Shown here piece by piece: positions 1-10,295 of a DNA stretch of 64,000 bases. Below the pieces are notes generated by a model. That model made no database searches and was not told the DNA's origin. It saw only the letters and a program-made list of their open reading frames with translations. The translations under genes were made by a program, and so were the position numbers. Numbering within the stretch: position 1 is the stretch's first letter; each line of letters begins with the position of its first letter. The stretch lies in NCBI GenBank assembly GCA_030549495.1, contig JAUIRK010000896.1, forward strand, positions 620,001 to 684,000. Reading direction: 5' to 3'. This DNA comes from Nectonema munidae (taxonomy: Eukaryota; Nematomorpha; Nectonematoida; Nectonematidae).

Positions 1-643
1 GGGGCGGGGGACGGGATGTAATATGATCGCGATACGTTGGACTGTCATTATAGCTTCTAGCAAATGTTTCGCTGCTTCGCTCTGTTATGAAATCGCCGTG
101 AATGGGCAAGGATTCTCCATTGCTTCTTTTGAAATATCGCTCACGTGATCGTGATCGTGACCTGTATGGAAGGCGCGCAGGCGGTGCAGTTCGTCTCATG
201 TTATCTTCATAACTGCTGTTGCCACGTGGTGAAGAATATCTATAGGATAAGGGTCTCGACTCTTCATACCTTTTTCTTCCACTGTCTTCAGGGTAGTTAT
301 TACGAGAAAAGCGACTTTGATCCGATGGTCTATTATGAAAGAACCCTCTACTAGACGAAACCCGTGAAGCTTTATTTTTATCAAAGTCCTTGAAATCCTG
401 AATTTCTCTCTTTGTCTTCGACAGCTCAACCTTGACCTTGTCCTTCCCGGCAATAACTTTGCCATCCATTTCTTTAATAGCTTGAAGCGCAGAAGCACGG
501 TCAAAGAACTCCACAAAAGCGAAACCACAAGGATCCTTTGCAACCCAAACCTCTTTCAATAGACCAAATGGAAGAAAAGCATCCTCTACTTCCTCTTTAC
601 TCAAAGTCAAAACATCTCCAACAAACAATCTAGTTTCACACAT
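1..643 (-). CDS. SR-family splicing factor with one RRM, 3' end outside window
   Basis: The frame is open from an ATG at 643 to the window edge (214 codons, no stop), so the C-terminus is missing. Residues 6-11 (LFVGDV) are RNP2 and 39-46 (CGFAFVEF) are RNP1 of an RNA-recognition motif spanning about residues 4-75. The stretch VWVAKDPCGFAFVEF closely follows the SRSF3/SRSF7/Rbp1 pattern (VWVARNPPGFAFVEF). A Ser/Arg-rich tail follows, with RSRSRSRE at 161-168. Known role of the family: nuclear binding of exonic enhancers, recruitment of U1/U2AF and mRNA export; the RS domain is phosphorylated by SRPK kinases. No intron is visible. The initiator is the first ATG after a TTTTTTAG acceptor-like site 7 nt upstream. 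It could also be a more distant SR-like RRM protein; the RRM/RS call is firm, the exact orthologue is not. Confidence 0.85.
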   Translation of the reverse strand, partial: MCETRLFVGDVLTLSKEEVEDAFLPFGLLKEVWVAKDPCGFAFVEFFDRASALQAIKEMDGKVIAGKDKVKVELSKTKREIQDFKDFDKNKASRVSSSRGFFHNRPSDQSRFSRNNYPEDSGRKRYEESRPLSYRYSSPRGNSSYEDNMRRTAPPARLPYRSRSRSRERYFKRSNGESLPIHGDFITERSSETFARSYNDSPTYRDHITSRPPP

Positions 644-650
644 TCTTAAT

Positions 651-662
651 CTAAAAAATTAA
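651..662 (-). promoter_or_regulatory. 3' splice or trans-splice acceptor before the SR gene
   Basis: On the minus strand the sequence AATTTTTTAG ends at 651, followed by 7 nt and the ATG at 643. It is acceptor-like but with a short pyrimidine tract. It could serve a 5'-UTR intron or spliced-leader addition. Confidence 0.4.
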
Positions 663-2213
663 TGATGTTTTGCGAAAATAGTTTTCGTTCCTACACCATA
701 AGGAATTCAAGTTCTTTCAAAAAGAGATGATACTATTTTGTATTTTTGTAACTGTTTGATCTTTTTATTAGGAAATTACCATCATAAGATTATATACATA
801 ATTTAGTGCAATGAGATTATTTTAATTTTAAATGCCTCATCAATTTCCATTTCCGAGCATATTATTCAATACCTCATTTTAATCATGTTTATGAATAAAG
901 TATTTTTGTATCAGTTAAAATCCGAATTAAAAATATCCATAATAGAACAGTTTTTAAAAAAACAAATAAAATTACCAAATATTAGTCAAGTCAAAACATA
1001 CTTAAGTAAATATAAACCTTGTGTATAAAGTTTAAAATTAATTTAAGCACGTTTAGATCCAGTCTAAATTTTGTCATTGTTAATTGTATTTAATCCACAC
1101 TTGATACAGGTATTTAGTTCGATGAAAAATGGGTATTTAAATAACTTTTTATTTTGCTATAAATTCGCATGACAATTTGAACATAACTTATATATTTACT
1201 TCTTTGTGTAAATTAGATGTGAAAATTCTATTTCACGTATAACACTTACTCCATTTTTTTCGAGACATAAAAACTACAAAATGAAATGTATCACCATAAA
1301 GAAAAGATTTTTCAGTATTATAAGAACGTCTCTATATATGGTTTATATTAAAATGAGAAAAGATTTAAAAAACAAAAATATTTTAACGGATTTAATCGAC
1401 TTAAGAGATATCAGTTTCCTTAAATGGTTGCAAAAAAACATTGTTCATAAATGTGAACATCATAAAAAAAGACCTGAATATACAAACAAAAGTGGAAGTC
1501 AATTTTTTAATAGGATATAAAAACAGATATGCCAATATTTTAGTCTGAGAAAATGTTGATATTAAACTTGGTAAATCTCATTGATTACAAAATTAATATA
1601 ATGAATATATATGGTTTGTAAAATGATAAAGAAAAGCAAAAAATAGCGAATAAAAATTAAAAAGAATTTTAGCTTTGATAGCATCATCTGAACAGCTAAA
1701 GTAGCTCGGCACAGATTATTCATATTTTGATATGAGAGATTTTTATGAGGCCATTATTAAATGTTTAGTAACGTTGTTTAAACCTTAATCGCTTATTAAG
1801 TTTTTTTCATATTTTACAGTAAGCATAATATTTCTCCAAAATTTGGCCTTTCAACGTATATTTTAGCTTCAGATACAGATGTTAGTGGTTTAGCCCTAAA
1901 TATTTTTAATTAGTTTATTTAATTATAATTTCAATGAAGAAATAGATAATTTTTATATTTTTTAATTTGTTTGAAAAATAGAGAGGAGAGTTAAGGAGGG
2001 GTAGGGTCGAAATAAATTCAGTGTCACTTGGGGGTTAAAACTTGCGTTATGTAATATACGTGTCCATGTATAGCTTCTTTGTGAAGATAGATTTATTTGT
2101 ACAAATGTAAAAAGCGTTTATTAAAAATGAATGTTGGAAAATGAAAAAGTAATCGTCAAATATAAATACCAATTAAGATTATTCTTTAAACGAGCACAAT
2201 AAGATAATGTAAC
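663..2213. other. AT-rich intergenic DNA
   Basis: No coding frame with protein-like composition and no terminal repeats are seen. The short frame at 1281-1520 is lysine/isoleucine-rich and of the kind expected by chance in AT-rich DNA. This stretch lies upstream of the SR gene and may hold its promoter. Confidence 0.5.
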
Positions 2214-2632
2214 AAGTAACGTAGCCAGAAATTTATATATGAAGGGGGCAAATGGGGTACTAATATACATGCTTACCTACTGGCTTTGTCTAAAATTAAA
2301 GCATAAAATGCTGCTTATAACAACTCGTCTCTTTGTGTCATGGTTAATATTTCTTATCTTCGTTTCTCATAGCAAAGAGCAATTTTTTATAGTAAATTTG
2401 CTTTTTTATTACAGGTAGAAGGCCAATCTTACAAAATTAACAGTTTGATCGTTACCGTGAATATCAATAATTTTTCTTTATTTTGATTTTATTTGCCTTA
2501 TATTTTTCGTATAAGCCCATAGTCAAAAATTAATTCATTTCATTTTAATTTGTAAATATCAATTTTTTGATGGTGGAACAAATAACTTAGATGGAGGGGC
2601 CCGACCCCAAGTGCCCATAGCTGGCTGATTGT
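2214..2632. mobile_element. degenerate hAT-like non-autonomous element
   Basis: The left end reads AAGTAACGTAGCCAG and the right end CATAGCTGGCTGATTGTA, an imperfect inverted pair resembling the CAGTGGCGTAGCCA ends of many hAT MITEs. GGGGGC and GGGCCCGACCCC blocks lie just inside. No clear 8-bp target duplication is visible and the ends are diverged, so the limits are approximate. Confidence 0.35.
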
Positions 2633-3422
2633 AACTATAAATTTTTAGTATATAATTTGATAGTAAGGAGCTTATAAAAGAGTAATGTATTACATTTCGT
2701 TGCAAATCATAAAATAATATTATTTTACCAAGATAGATAAAATTTGTAACTTTTTAGTAAGGAACAAAAAATTTAACGAAGTAAAAATTAAAAATACAAT
2801 TGATTTTCGTTTAAAAGAAGAAAACCATCCAAAGAAATTAGTTACTAGACTTGCAAATTTTTTGTAATAAAAATATTGATATTAGAGATTCATAATTTTA
2901 TTTATATTTAATTGACAATAAATATAAAGAAATACTTTAGAAAACAATTTTTTCTCGGTATACTAAACTTTTTGCCTAATACTGAAAAATATAAAAGGAA
3001 ATAAGAAAAATGCAGGAAACCGAACACAACCTAAAAAATATTCGAAAGATTAAAGAGCAAAAATACAGAAAAATAAAATAAATTATTTTTATATAGATTT
3101 GTTATTAAATTATATTCAATAAGCTTCAAAGTTTTAAAAATCATTTATTGATGGTATGGAAAAAAACATTCCCTTCAATAAAGGAGTTAACTGGGTATCC
3201 ATAGAAATTATTAACAAATATAGTATATCTCGAATCCTGCACTCAAGTCAAAAGTAAAATTAAAAATCATTATTTTTAATATAGATATACCCACAACTAC
3301 AGCTAAGTTAGCATTAAAATTAATCTTTTAACAATTTTAACCCTAATAAAATAACTCTCATTTTTTACACGTGAACCGAAAATGAACGGCAGACGATATC
3401 TAAATTATAACTGAAATCAATA

Positions 3423-3870
3423 CAGTTGACTACTTCTAATCTGGAAATCACTAATTCGGACCTTTGTTAATCCGGAACATTCATTATTCCAGAAATTATT
3501 GAATTATTTTATTCAATTAACAACTGAGCCTTCTAATAAATGAAGAAGAACTAATGAGCCTTTATATCTTGCAAGAAAAAATTACAAAACACATAAAACA
3601 ATAAGCTTAAAAGAAATGCTCAAAAATTACTACACCCAGTAGAATCAGTACAGTTGTACAAATTCTAATGTTCAATAATTATTTGTTCTACTTTTAGTAT
3701 TAAATTGACAACTGATATTGAATTTTAGTTCAAGTCAAGTTTATACGGAGAGAAATTCAGTAAGCAAAGTGTGATTTTTTTTATTAAAATAAGAAGCATT
3801 ACTAAACTGGAAAAATCACTAATTTTTAAAGGCCGAATCCTAAGCATTCCGAATTAGTGATAGTCGACTG
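3423..3870. mobile_element. pogo/Tigger-like MITE with TA target duplication
   Basis: The element begins CAGTTGACTACTTCTAATC and ends GAATTAGTGATAGTCGACTG, so the termini are inverted repeats with CAGTYGACTA at the tip. TA dinucleotides flank both sides (3421-3422 and 3871-3872), the target duplication of the Tc1/mariner-pogo group. A second CTAATTCGGA motif lies inside both ends. At 448 bp it has no coding capacity. Confidence 0.7.
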
Positions 3871-3904
3871 TATAAATTCAATAAAGTTATCTGCTTTTTT
3901 AAGA

Positions 3905-3950
3905 GAAGAAGAAGAAGCCTTTATTATACAAATGTAAATAAAAAGGGAAA
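3905..3950 (-). mobile_element. LINE-type 3' end with (TTC)n tail, minus orientation
   Basis: Read on the minus strand this ends AATAAAGGCTTCTTCTTC. The same ~46 bp occurs on the plus strand at 5694-5739, so it is a repeated 3' terminus rather than unique sequence. It may be the tail of the minus-strand LINE whose reverse transcriptase remnant lies at 5165-5640. Confidence 0.5.
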
Positions 3951-5164
3951 ACAACTTCAAAAACAATAAAACATATCTCGAAACAATAAAAATCAAATAG
4001 CACACATGAGAATCAAAACGTTCAATTCTCTTAAGAACATTCTCTCTTGTCAATTCCTCCATTCCTAATCTTGGCTTCAGAAACCCTAGAAACTTTAAAG
4101 AATACGTTAAAGCTCTTTTATATTTTCAATATTTTTCTCATGACTCTATATAAATATAAATATATATAGATCTCTCATACTTTTAATTTATATTATGTAT
4201 CATTTAAAATTAATGTTTATTAGTTGGTTTTTTTTTCGTTCTTGTAAATTATTATGTTTTTTTTCATGTCTAGCCATCTGGGTATGAAGAAATCAGGATG
4301 AGGCAACGAAGCTTCCTTTTTTTCTCCCAATGGCAGGTCACATTAAAAGATTTCATTTTGATTTATTTCATCTGATATTATTTTTCTTTAATAAATTTCT
4401 TCTTCTTCTAGAATCAAAACATATATTTGTATAAATGGTTGAGAAAAAGTTCCTAGCAACCGCTTAAATCACAACCATCTAGTACATTTCTAAAAAAGGT
4501 AGATACACAATATAAATGTTCAAACATTCGGAATTTAGTAAAGAGATAAGCAATGCATAATCAAATAACTAGATACTTAATATATGTATTCACTAATAAA
4601 AGCAAGAATAACATTTTTAATAGATACGTAAAGCAAATAGTCATTTACAGCTAATAAAAAGATGCAAAATATAAACATTCATGAATACGAGCAAGAATAA
4701 CAATTATGAATATTACATTTCATATTATATTCATTAAGAAAAAATTCTATTAATTTCATTTTAACTATAGGCAAAGAATCTTTACGATCAAAAATTTTTG
4801 CAAGTATGTATTGTATTCCATAATTTACAAGCTCTGAATCTCAAGCAAAAATTTGATTTGCGCAATCTAAATCTAGCATTACAAATGAACAACTATTTCT
4901 AAGAGAGTATGATACAGCATTAGACTTATAAGTAAACCAATCACAAAAAATATCAGGTAAAAATTATTAAAATATTTACATATAAGTAGTGAAACTCTAT
5001 GTTTATAAAGATCATTAAATTTCAGTAATTTGGTATAATAAATGAGAATTGATGAATGAAAGAAATAAGGTTTATTATAGCTTTTTTTTGAGTAATGTAA
5101 AAAATTTGAGAAATTAAGTGAGGTAGAAAAAGTGCTTTATATAGAATAAGTTTTATTTTATAGA
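3951..5164. other. AT-rich DNA with one more LINE-type 3' tail
   Basis: At 4388-4411 (plus strand) AATAAATTTCTTCTTCTTC is another AATAAA-(TTC)n terminus. The rest could be decayed 3' part of the LINE at 5165-5640, but no coding motif survives that I can identify. Confidence 0.35.
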
Positions 5165-5640
5165 GGGAAAATATTTTTAACAACTTTAAGTCAACCTAAA
5201 ACTGAATTCAATTTGGAAACAATAAACTGGTGATGGGCATTCCAATTTAATTTATTATTAACAAGGACTAGAAAATTGAATTTATCAACATACTCAATCA
5301 TTAGTTTTGGCTTAGTAGTTTTATGACTATTACAAAAGTACATAACTTTGCCTTTATAAAGATTTATTTCCATAGAATTGCGATGCAACCATTTGAGGAC
5401 TGAATTAAAGCAATCAAATGAGATGTCTTGGTAAAATGGAATTAAAAGAGTTATGTCACATGCAGCAAATCATTGTCACAGCAGACATCGGAAATATCAT
5501 TCAGGTAAGTCAAGAACAATAAGGAACCAAGGATTGAGCCCAATAAATATATAAATAAGAGGCTTTTAATATAGTTATTTTAATTTAGAGCATCATTTAT
5601 ATAATAAATTTTAAAAGCTGGCTTTGCTGCTTTATTAGGC
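5165..5640 (-). pseudogene. LINE reverse transcriptase fragment (CR1/L2-like group)
   Basis: Minus-strand translation gives LGSILGSLLFLTYLNDIS (the RT motif usually GSxLGPLLFLxYINDI), then, after frame breaks, WLHRNSMEINLYKGKVMYF and VDKFNFLVLVNNKLNWNAH, matching the stretch after the RT catalytic core. The YADD motif itself is not legible. Several frame changes separate the pieces, so this is an old dead copy. Confidence 0.6.
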
Positions 5641-5693
5641 CTTTTTAACTGAACTTTCTCTTGAATATTATCATTCATTGTTTTTGAAGTTAC

Positions 5694-5739
5694 TTTCCCT
5701 TTTTATTTACATTGGTATAATAAAGGCTTCTTCTTCTTC
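5694..5739 (+). mobile_element. LINE-type 3' end with (TTC)n tail, plus orientation
   Basis: TTTCCCTTTTTATTTACATT followed by AATAAAGGCTTCTTCTTCTTC is the inverted partner of 3905-3950. The AATAAA just before a trinucleotide tail is typical of non-LTR 3' termini. Confidence 0.5.
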
Positions 5740-6082
5740 ATTGCCTCTTTTGCTCTATTTGACCCATTTTATAAAATGAACCTCATACCATATGGGACGC
5801 CGTGCAAGCAGTAACAGGGTTACTTTTTGTAGCGTTTCTGTATTCTATAAGCTATTTATTGAAAATAAAAAACTATTTATCATGAATCTATTTTCATAAT
5901 TTTGCATAAAAAACCACAATATATCTTTTTTTTTAAAAACCTATATATAACAACCAGAATGTGTAAGTGATTTTCTTTGTAATATTAAATTCGGACTTTC
6001 ATATTTAATCCAAGTATTTATAAAATTATAATGTAGCGAAGCAGTTTCTTTAAAGTAAAGTATATAATATCTTTAGCTCTGT

Positions 6083-6230
6083 AAAGGTAAAGGTACCGTA
6101 GGATATTTTCAACGAAAGGGAACAATTGCGCTGCTGCTATCGAACTATGAAAAAAGCAGAAATGATGCTGTATCGAACCAAATACCTTAAGTTATCGAAT
6201 CCAGAATCTAACCAACCCTAGTCACGCCCC
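6083..6230 (-). mobile_element. tRNA-derived SINE, copy 1
   Basis: Minus-strand sequence starts GGGGCGTGACTAGGGTTGGT, passes a box-A-like TTAGATTCTGGATTCGATAA region and a box-B-like GGTTCGATAC, and ends near ACGGTACCTTTAC. Two further copies (36703-36844 minus; 55543-55686 plus) share start, promoter boxes and end, which makes this a dispersed family. The tRNA origin is inferred from the boxes. Confidence 0.65.
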
Positions 6231-6780
6231 CTGAAATTCAGTTAAAAATAACTATAAATTATTTTTAGGCATTTTAATTTTATATTAAGTTAAAAAATTT
6301 CATGCAGAAAATCTGGAAATAATAAAAAATGCATCAATATGGAATTTATATTCCCTATACTCTTTAGCATCATCTTTCTGACTGGACGGAAATACGGATA
6401 TTTGGAAGATTAATGTTTCTTAATCTTATCCAAGTTGTCTTGTTGGTCACTCAAAAATAAAAAGATCGTTTTATGTTAATATTTTCAATAACAAACACAT
6501 TATTTATTCTGAACAGATGTGTAACTAGAGGGATCGCTGGGCCGAACCCACCTGAAGCAAACATTGGTATGCCCCCTGAAATTTTAATGAACTAAACTAA
6601 TTTTTTTTAATTAATTTATATAACAGATTCTATTATGAGTACCAATCTTATTGAATAACAACTCCCACAAATAAATTATAAAAATTGAGGTAGATAATCA
6701 TAACATGATATATAAGCATTTATATGATCACATATATAGATCAGTGGCTGACATTAGTGAATGATTTAGTGAATGATGTC
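6231..6780. other. AT-rich DNA with hAT-like scraps
   Basis: GTAACTAGAGGGATCGCTGG at 6522-6541 followed by CCCCCTGAAATT near 6573 resembles decayed hAT MITE ends. No paired terminus or gene is seen. Confidence 0.25.
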
Positions 6781-6893
6781 TTTGTAACCTTTTTTTTGTG
6801 TTTTTTTTTTTTTTTTCCCCCCCTTTTTTTCTCAAAAAATATATAACTTTTTTACACAAAACGGGGGTTTTGTTGGGTTTTTTTTTAAAAATA

Positions 6894-6927
<34 letters not shown>

Positions 6928-6992
6928 AATATTTTTTTTTTTATTTTTTTTTTTTTTTCTATTTAAAATAAATTCTTCTTTTTTTTTTTTTT
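6781..6992. other. homopolymer-dominated block, probably unreliable sequence
   Basis: The block is almost entirely long T and A runs with short C and G runs, including more than 25 consecutive T. The motif CAGTGGCTGACAT appears on both sides (6741 and 6994), as if a gap between two copies of the same flank had been badly filled. I treat it as assembly or consensus noise. Confidence 0.6.
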
Positions 6993-7835
6993 CAGTGGCT
7001 GACATGTGTTGGCAATGTTCTTTCATGTCATCAAAGTTATCAATTTTTAGCAAAAAAAACTATGAATAAAGAGGTAAACTTGAAAATATTGAAAACATCC
7101 TTCATTCAATATGATTAAGTGAATATAAAGAATATATATTGGTTGAGGAGCATCTTTTAATGTCTCTATTGAAGTTTAAGGTTGACGTAGAGGTAGATTT
7201 TCTATGAGATGACGGCAAAGACAAAAAATCTATCACATTCGCCTATATTATCTGATATGAGTAATATAAGAGCTTTTTAAAAAATATTTAAATCACGCAT
7301 TGTTATAATTGTTTTTGTGTATTTTAAAAATGTAAAATTGGGCTTTAGATTTTTTTTTAACAAAACATTAAATTAACAGTTGCTTTATTATGATAAAATC
7401 TTGTAGATCGAAAAAACCAGACGAATTAAAGTTAATCCAACTCAAACAACGTAGATTCAAATGTCGAGTGGATTTAATTAAAAAATCACGCTAACTAGAA
7501 TTTATCCTAAAAGTTTCCAATTTAGTCTCATTAAAATTTAGTCTTCGCCGCAAATTAATTCACATTAATCTATTCTTTAAATAACGAGCATTTTAGGAAA
7601 GTAGCGAGTAGAGGGTGGGCTAGCAATTAACAGTACTGTTGTAACATATATGATATATTTTATCCTAAAATAAAGATATTTTTTTTTCATATTTTCAAGA
7701 AGCGCCTTACTTTTTTCTGGAAGGAAAAATTGTTAATCATTTTCAAAGTAAGTAATATCACACCATATACATGATTCGATTTTCACGGGCTTTTTTCTAG
7801 CCTTTTCTTTTCGCTTAATAAATTATGTTATGTTA
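6993..7835. other. AT-rich DNA ending in a LINE-type 3' tail
   Basis: Nothing coding is visible. At 7817-7835 AATAAATTATGTTATGTTA is a plus-strand LINE 3' tail matching the minus-strand tail at 39203-39226. It abuts the first satellite monomer at 7836. Confidence 0.45.
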
Positions 7836-8856
7836 TACCAAATCAACCCTGCTAGTTTTATTTTTGGACTCCGATTTTGGATTTAATGTTTGTAAATATC
7901 TGAAAGTGGTAATAAAATTTACGGTTTTGGTCTGAAACTATCTTAAAATTGTGAGAAGGAAACAATCTGAAAAGAAGTTGAAAAAAGAACATGTGATCAA
8001 AAAAAAAATTTAAAAAAAGGGTGAATTTTGACTAAATGGAAGATCTACCATGTTCCAATGAACTAGGAAGTCGTGGTTCTAATATTGGGTGGTTCAAAAA
8101 AGATTTTGACAGTGAAAAAAAATTCCTTTTTTGGAAGTGAAAAATCCTTAAGCCTTTAGAGACCTATAGCTTATCATATAAGATTACATTATCATTTCAC
8201 TAAGATTATCTAAAATTTTTCAATATGTCAGAATTATAAAAACTTATAAATGCCAATATATGAAGATTTACTCACTATCAAAATAATATTAAATTAAATT
8301 GAATTTGTTTATCGTTTTCCTTTTGGTTAAAAAGAGAGAGCAGTCTTTTAAATGAAGAAGGTGGATATATTTTTGTAATTGAACAATTAACATCACGAAT
8401 GATTTCATCTGAAAAAAACTTTTGGGCTGGGATTGGTTGACAAATATTCCGGCCGAATATCTCTTCCTATCACTTGATAATAAAATACAAGATACTGATA
8501 AAATAGTTTATGGTCATCAAGAAGGTTTTTTTTATCACAATGCTTTGAGAGCGGATAAAATCTGTTCAAAATTGAAGAAAATATATTTTTGATAAAAGAA
8601 GAGCTACCAAGAAAGGATAATCATAGAATGAATAGCAAAATTACATACTGTATAAAGTATATAAGACGTAGAGAATACCAGCCGATATAACCAAAACGAT
8701 AAAAGTTCTTATCGAGGTACCTAATTTCCTGACAAATGGAATATTTTGAGTGAATTAAACACCAAAATTTGTTTTATTAAATAAATTAAAAAAATAATTA
8801 ACAGGGAAATACTAAAAGTAGAATTTATTTTGAAGTTTATATATTTGAGATTTATT
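7836..8856 (+). repeat. composite repeat copy A: satellite-1 monomer plus conserved block
   Basis: TACCAAATCAACCCTGCTAG at 7836 begins a ~115-bp satellite-1 monomer. A block follows (about 8000-8856) that reappears at 11930-12690 (copy B) and partly at 52730-53010 (copy C). Shared landmarks include GAAGATCTACCATGTT (A and C), CATCACGAATGAT, GGTTGACAAATATTC and TTATTAAATAAATTAA (A and B). There is no coding frame. Repeated order and content mark it as one mobile or segmentally copied unit. Confidence 0.75.
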
Positions 8857-9890
8857 GTCAGGTTTAATCGATTTTTTTTACATGTTTAATTGATTTTCAT
8901 AAAATTGAGCATACTTGAAAATGTTATATATGTGTAAAAAACTTTTTATAAGAATAAAAATGTTAATTTTGACATGAGCTGTTATATAATTCTTTTTTGA
9001 CAGGTTTGACTGATTTTCATAAAATAAAATGAGCATCACCTGTAAACTCAGCATACTTGAAAATCGGTATTATATGCGAAAAAACTTTATATAATTACAG
9101 TAGACCCTCGCTAAGTCGGACTACATGGGGGAGAAGGGTCTCCGACTATCCCGATTGTCCGACATAACAGAGGGTTAGGTTATATATATTGTAGAAAAAA
9201 ATATTTCAAATTGGACGAATTTATAGCCACAATAAGCTTTGGAATAACGTCAAAATTTAGAATCAATGCGAACTCCCTATGGAGTAAAATAATAAAATCG
9301 CTGCTTATAAGCCAAAGAAAATTAAAAAAGTCAATGAAAATGACCCTTTGTAAGCCTATGAGGGCAAACATTTGTATTCTCGCTCACGGTCCGACTTATC
9401 CGATATACGAGTTATCAGAGTCCGAGTTAACGAGGGTCTACTGTATTTAAATAAAAAGTTCCTCTTTAAGACGAGCGGTCATATTTAAATCAATTTTTCA
9501 ACAGGTTTGATTAACTGTGATAAAAAATGGATATCACCACTGAACTCAGCATACTTTAAAATGGGTATACTATACAATATACATGTCTAAGAAACTTTAT
9601 ATAATTATTTAAATAAAAAATTATTTTTGAGATGAGTTGTTATATATACATCTATTTTTTTAACAAGTTTGATTGATTTTGATTAAAAATAGACAATACC
9701 ACTGAATTCAGCATACTTCAAATTGGGTATATATGTGTAAAAAACGTCATATAATTATTTAAATAAAAAGTTTATTTTGGGATTAGCTGTTTAAATCAAT
9801 TTTTTAACAAGTTTGATTGATTTTGATTAAAAAAATGGACATCACCACTCGAATTCAGCATAGTTGAAATATATAATATATCATTGAAAA
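8857..9890 (+). repeat. satellite-2 tandem array (~150-bp period), interrupted
   Basis: Units begin near CAGGTTTGAYTGATTTT and contain AATTCAGCATACTTGAAAAT, TATATGTGTAAAAAAC and ATATAATTATTTAAATAAAA. Unit starts near 9001, 9503, 9663 and 9807 are 144-160 bp apart once the 348 bp of the insertion plus duplicated TA are removed. The array directly follows the conserved block, as it does at 12690-12930. Confidence 0.75.
9098..9443. mobile_element. pogo/Tigger-like MITE inserted in satellite 2
   Basis: The termini are CAGTAGACCCTCGCTAAGTC and its near-perfect inverse GAGTTAACGAGGGTCTACTG; TA flanks at 9096-9097 and 9444-9445. Neighbouring satellite-2 units (near 9600 and 9750) show the empty site ATAATTATTTAAAT, so insertion boundaries are confirmed to the base. 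At 346 bp it has no coding capacity. Confidence 0.9.
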
Positions 9891-9906
9891 TATTTATAAA
9901 AACGTA

Positions 9907-9981
9907 TTAACCCTATTAGTGCTGGGGGGGGGGGGGGGGGGGGGGGCGTAAAACGCCCCCCCCCCTTTACTAAAAAATTAA
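9907..9981 (+). repeat. TTAACCC end with poly-G/poly-C palindrome
   Basis: TTAACCC at 9907 is followed by AGTGCT, a run of 23 G, CGTAAAACG and a run of 10 C, then TTTACTAAAAAATTAA. The segment folds as a G/C stem with a short loop. The start resembles the TTAA MITE family elsewhere in the window, but no matching right end is seen. Run lengths may be inexact. Confidence 0.45.
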
Positions 9982-10295
9982 TTGTAGAAAATTGGCTGAA
10001 TCATATCCCTTCAAATTTTGTGACTTTTCCTAATCGCTAGCTGCATCTTTTGAAACCATTTTCTTGGTAGTTGAATGACCCTTTCATGTCCAAAACTGTC
10101 AATCAATAATTAAAATTTTTCAGCAAAATTTTGACATTATCTGTACTTAACCTTATAACTTAGGATCTATATTATATAATACCTTGAAAATTTATAATTT
10201 TATACAGTTTGGAACGCATAACACTTTATATATTTAATTTTTCAATAATCATGGCTACTTTTTAGAAATGTCAATCAAAATTTTGATTGATCAAA

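Noticed and set aside
196-543. 115-residue minus-strand frame inside the SR gene
   Set aside because: Out of frame with the RRM-encoding frame that starts at 643 and runs off the window.
1281-1520. 79-codon frame as a gene
   Set aside because: Low-complexity Lys/Ile composition, no domain and no splice or polyadenylation context.
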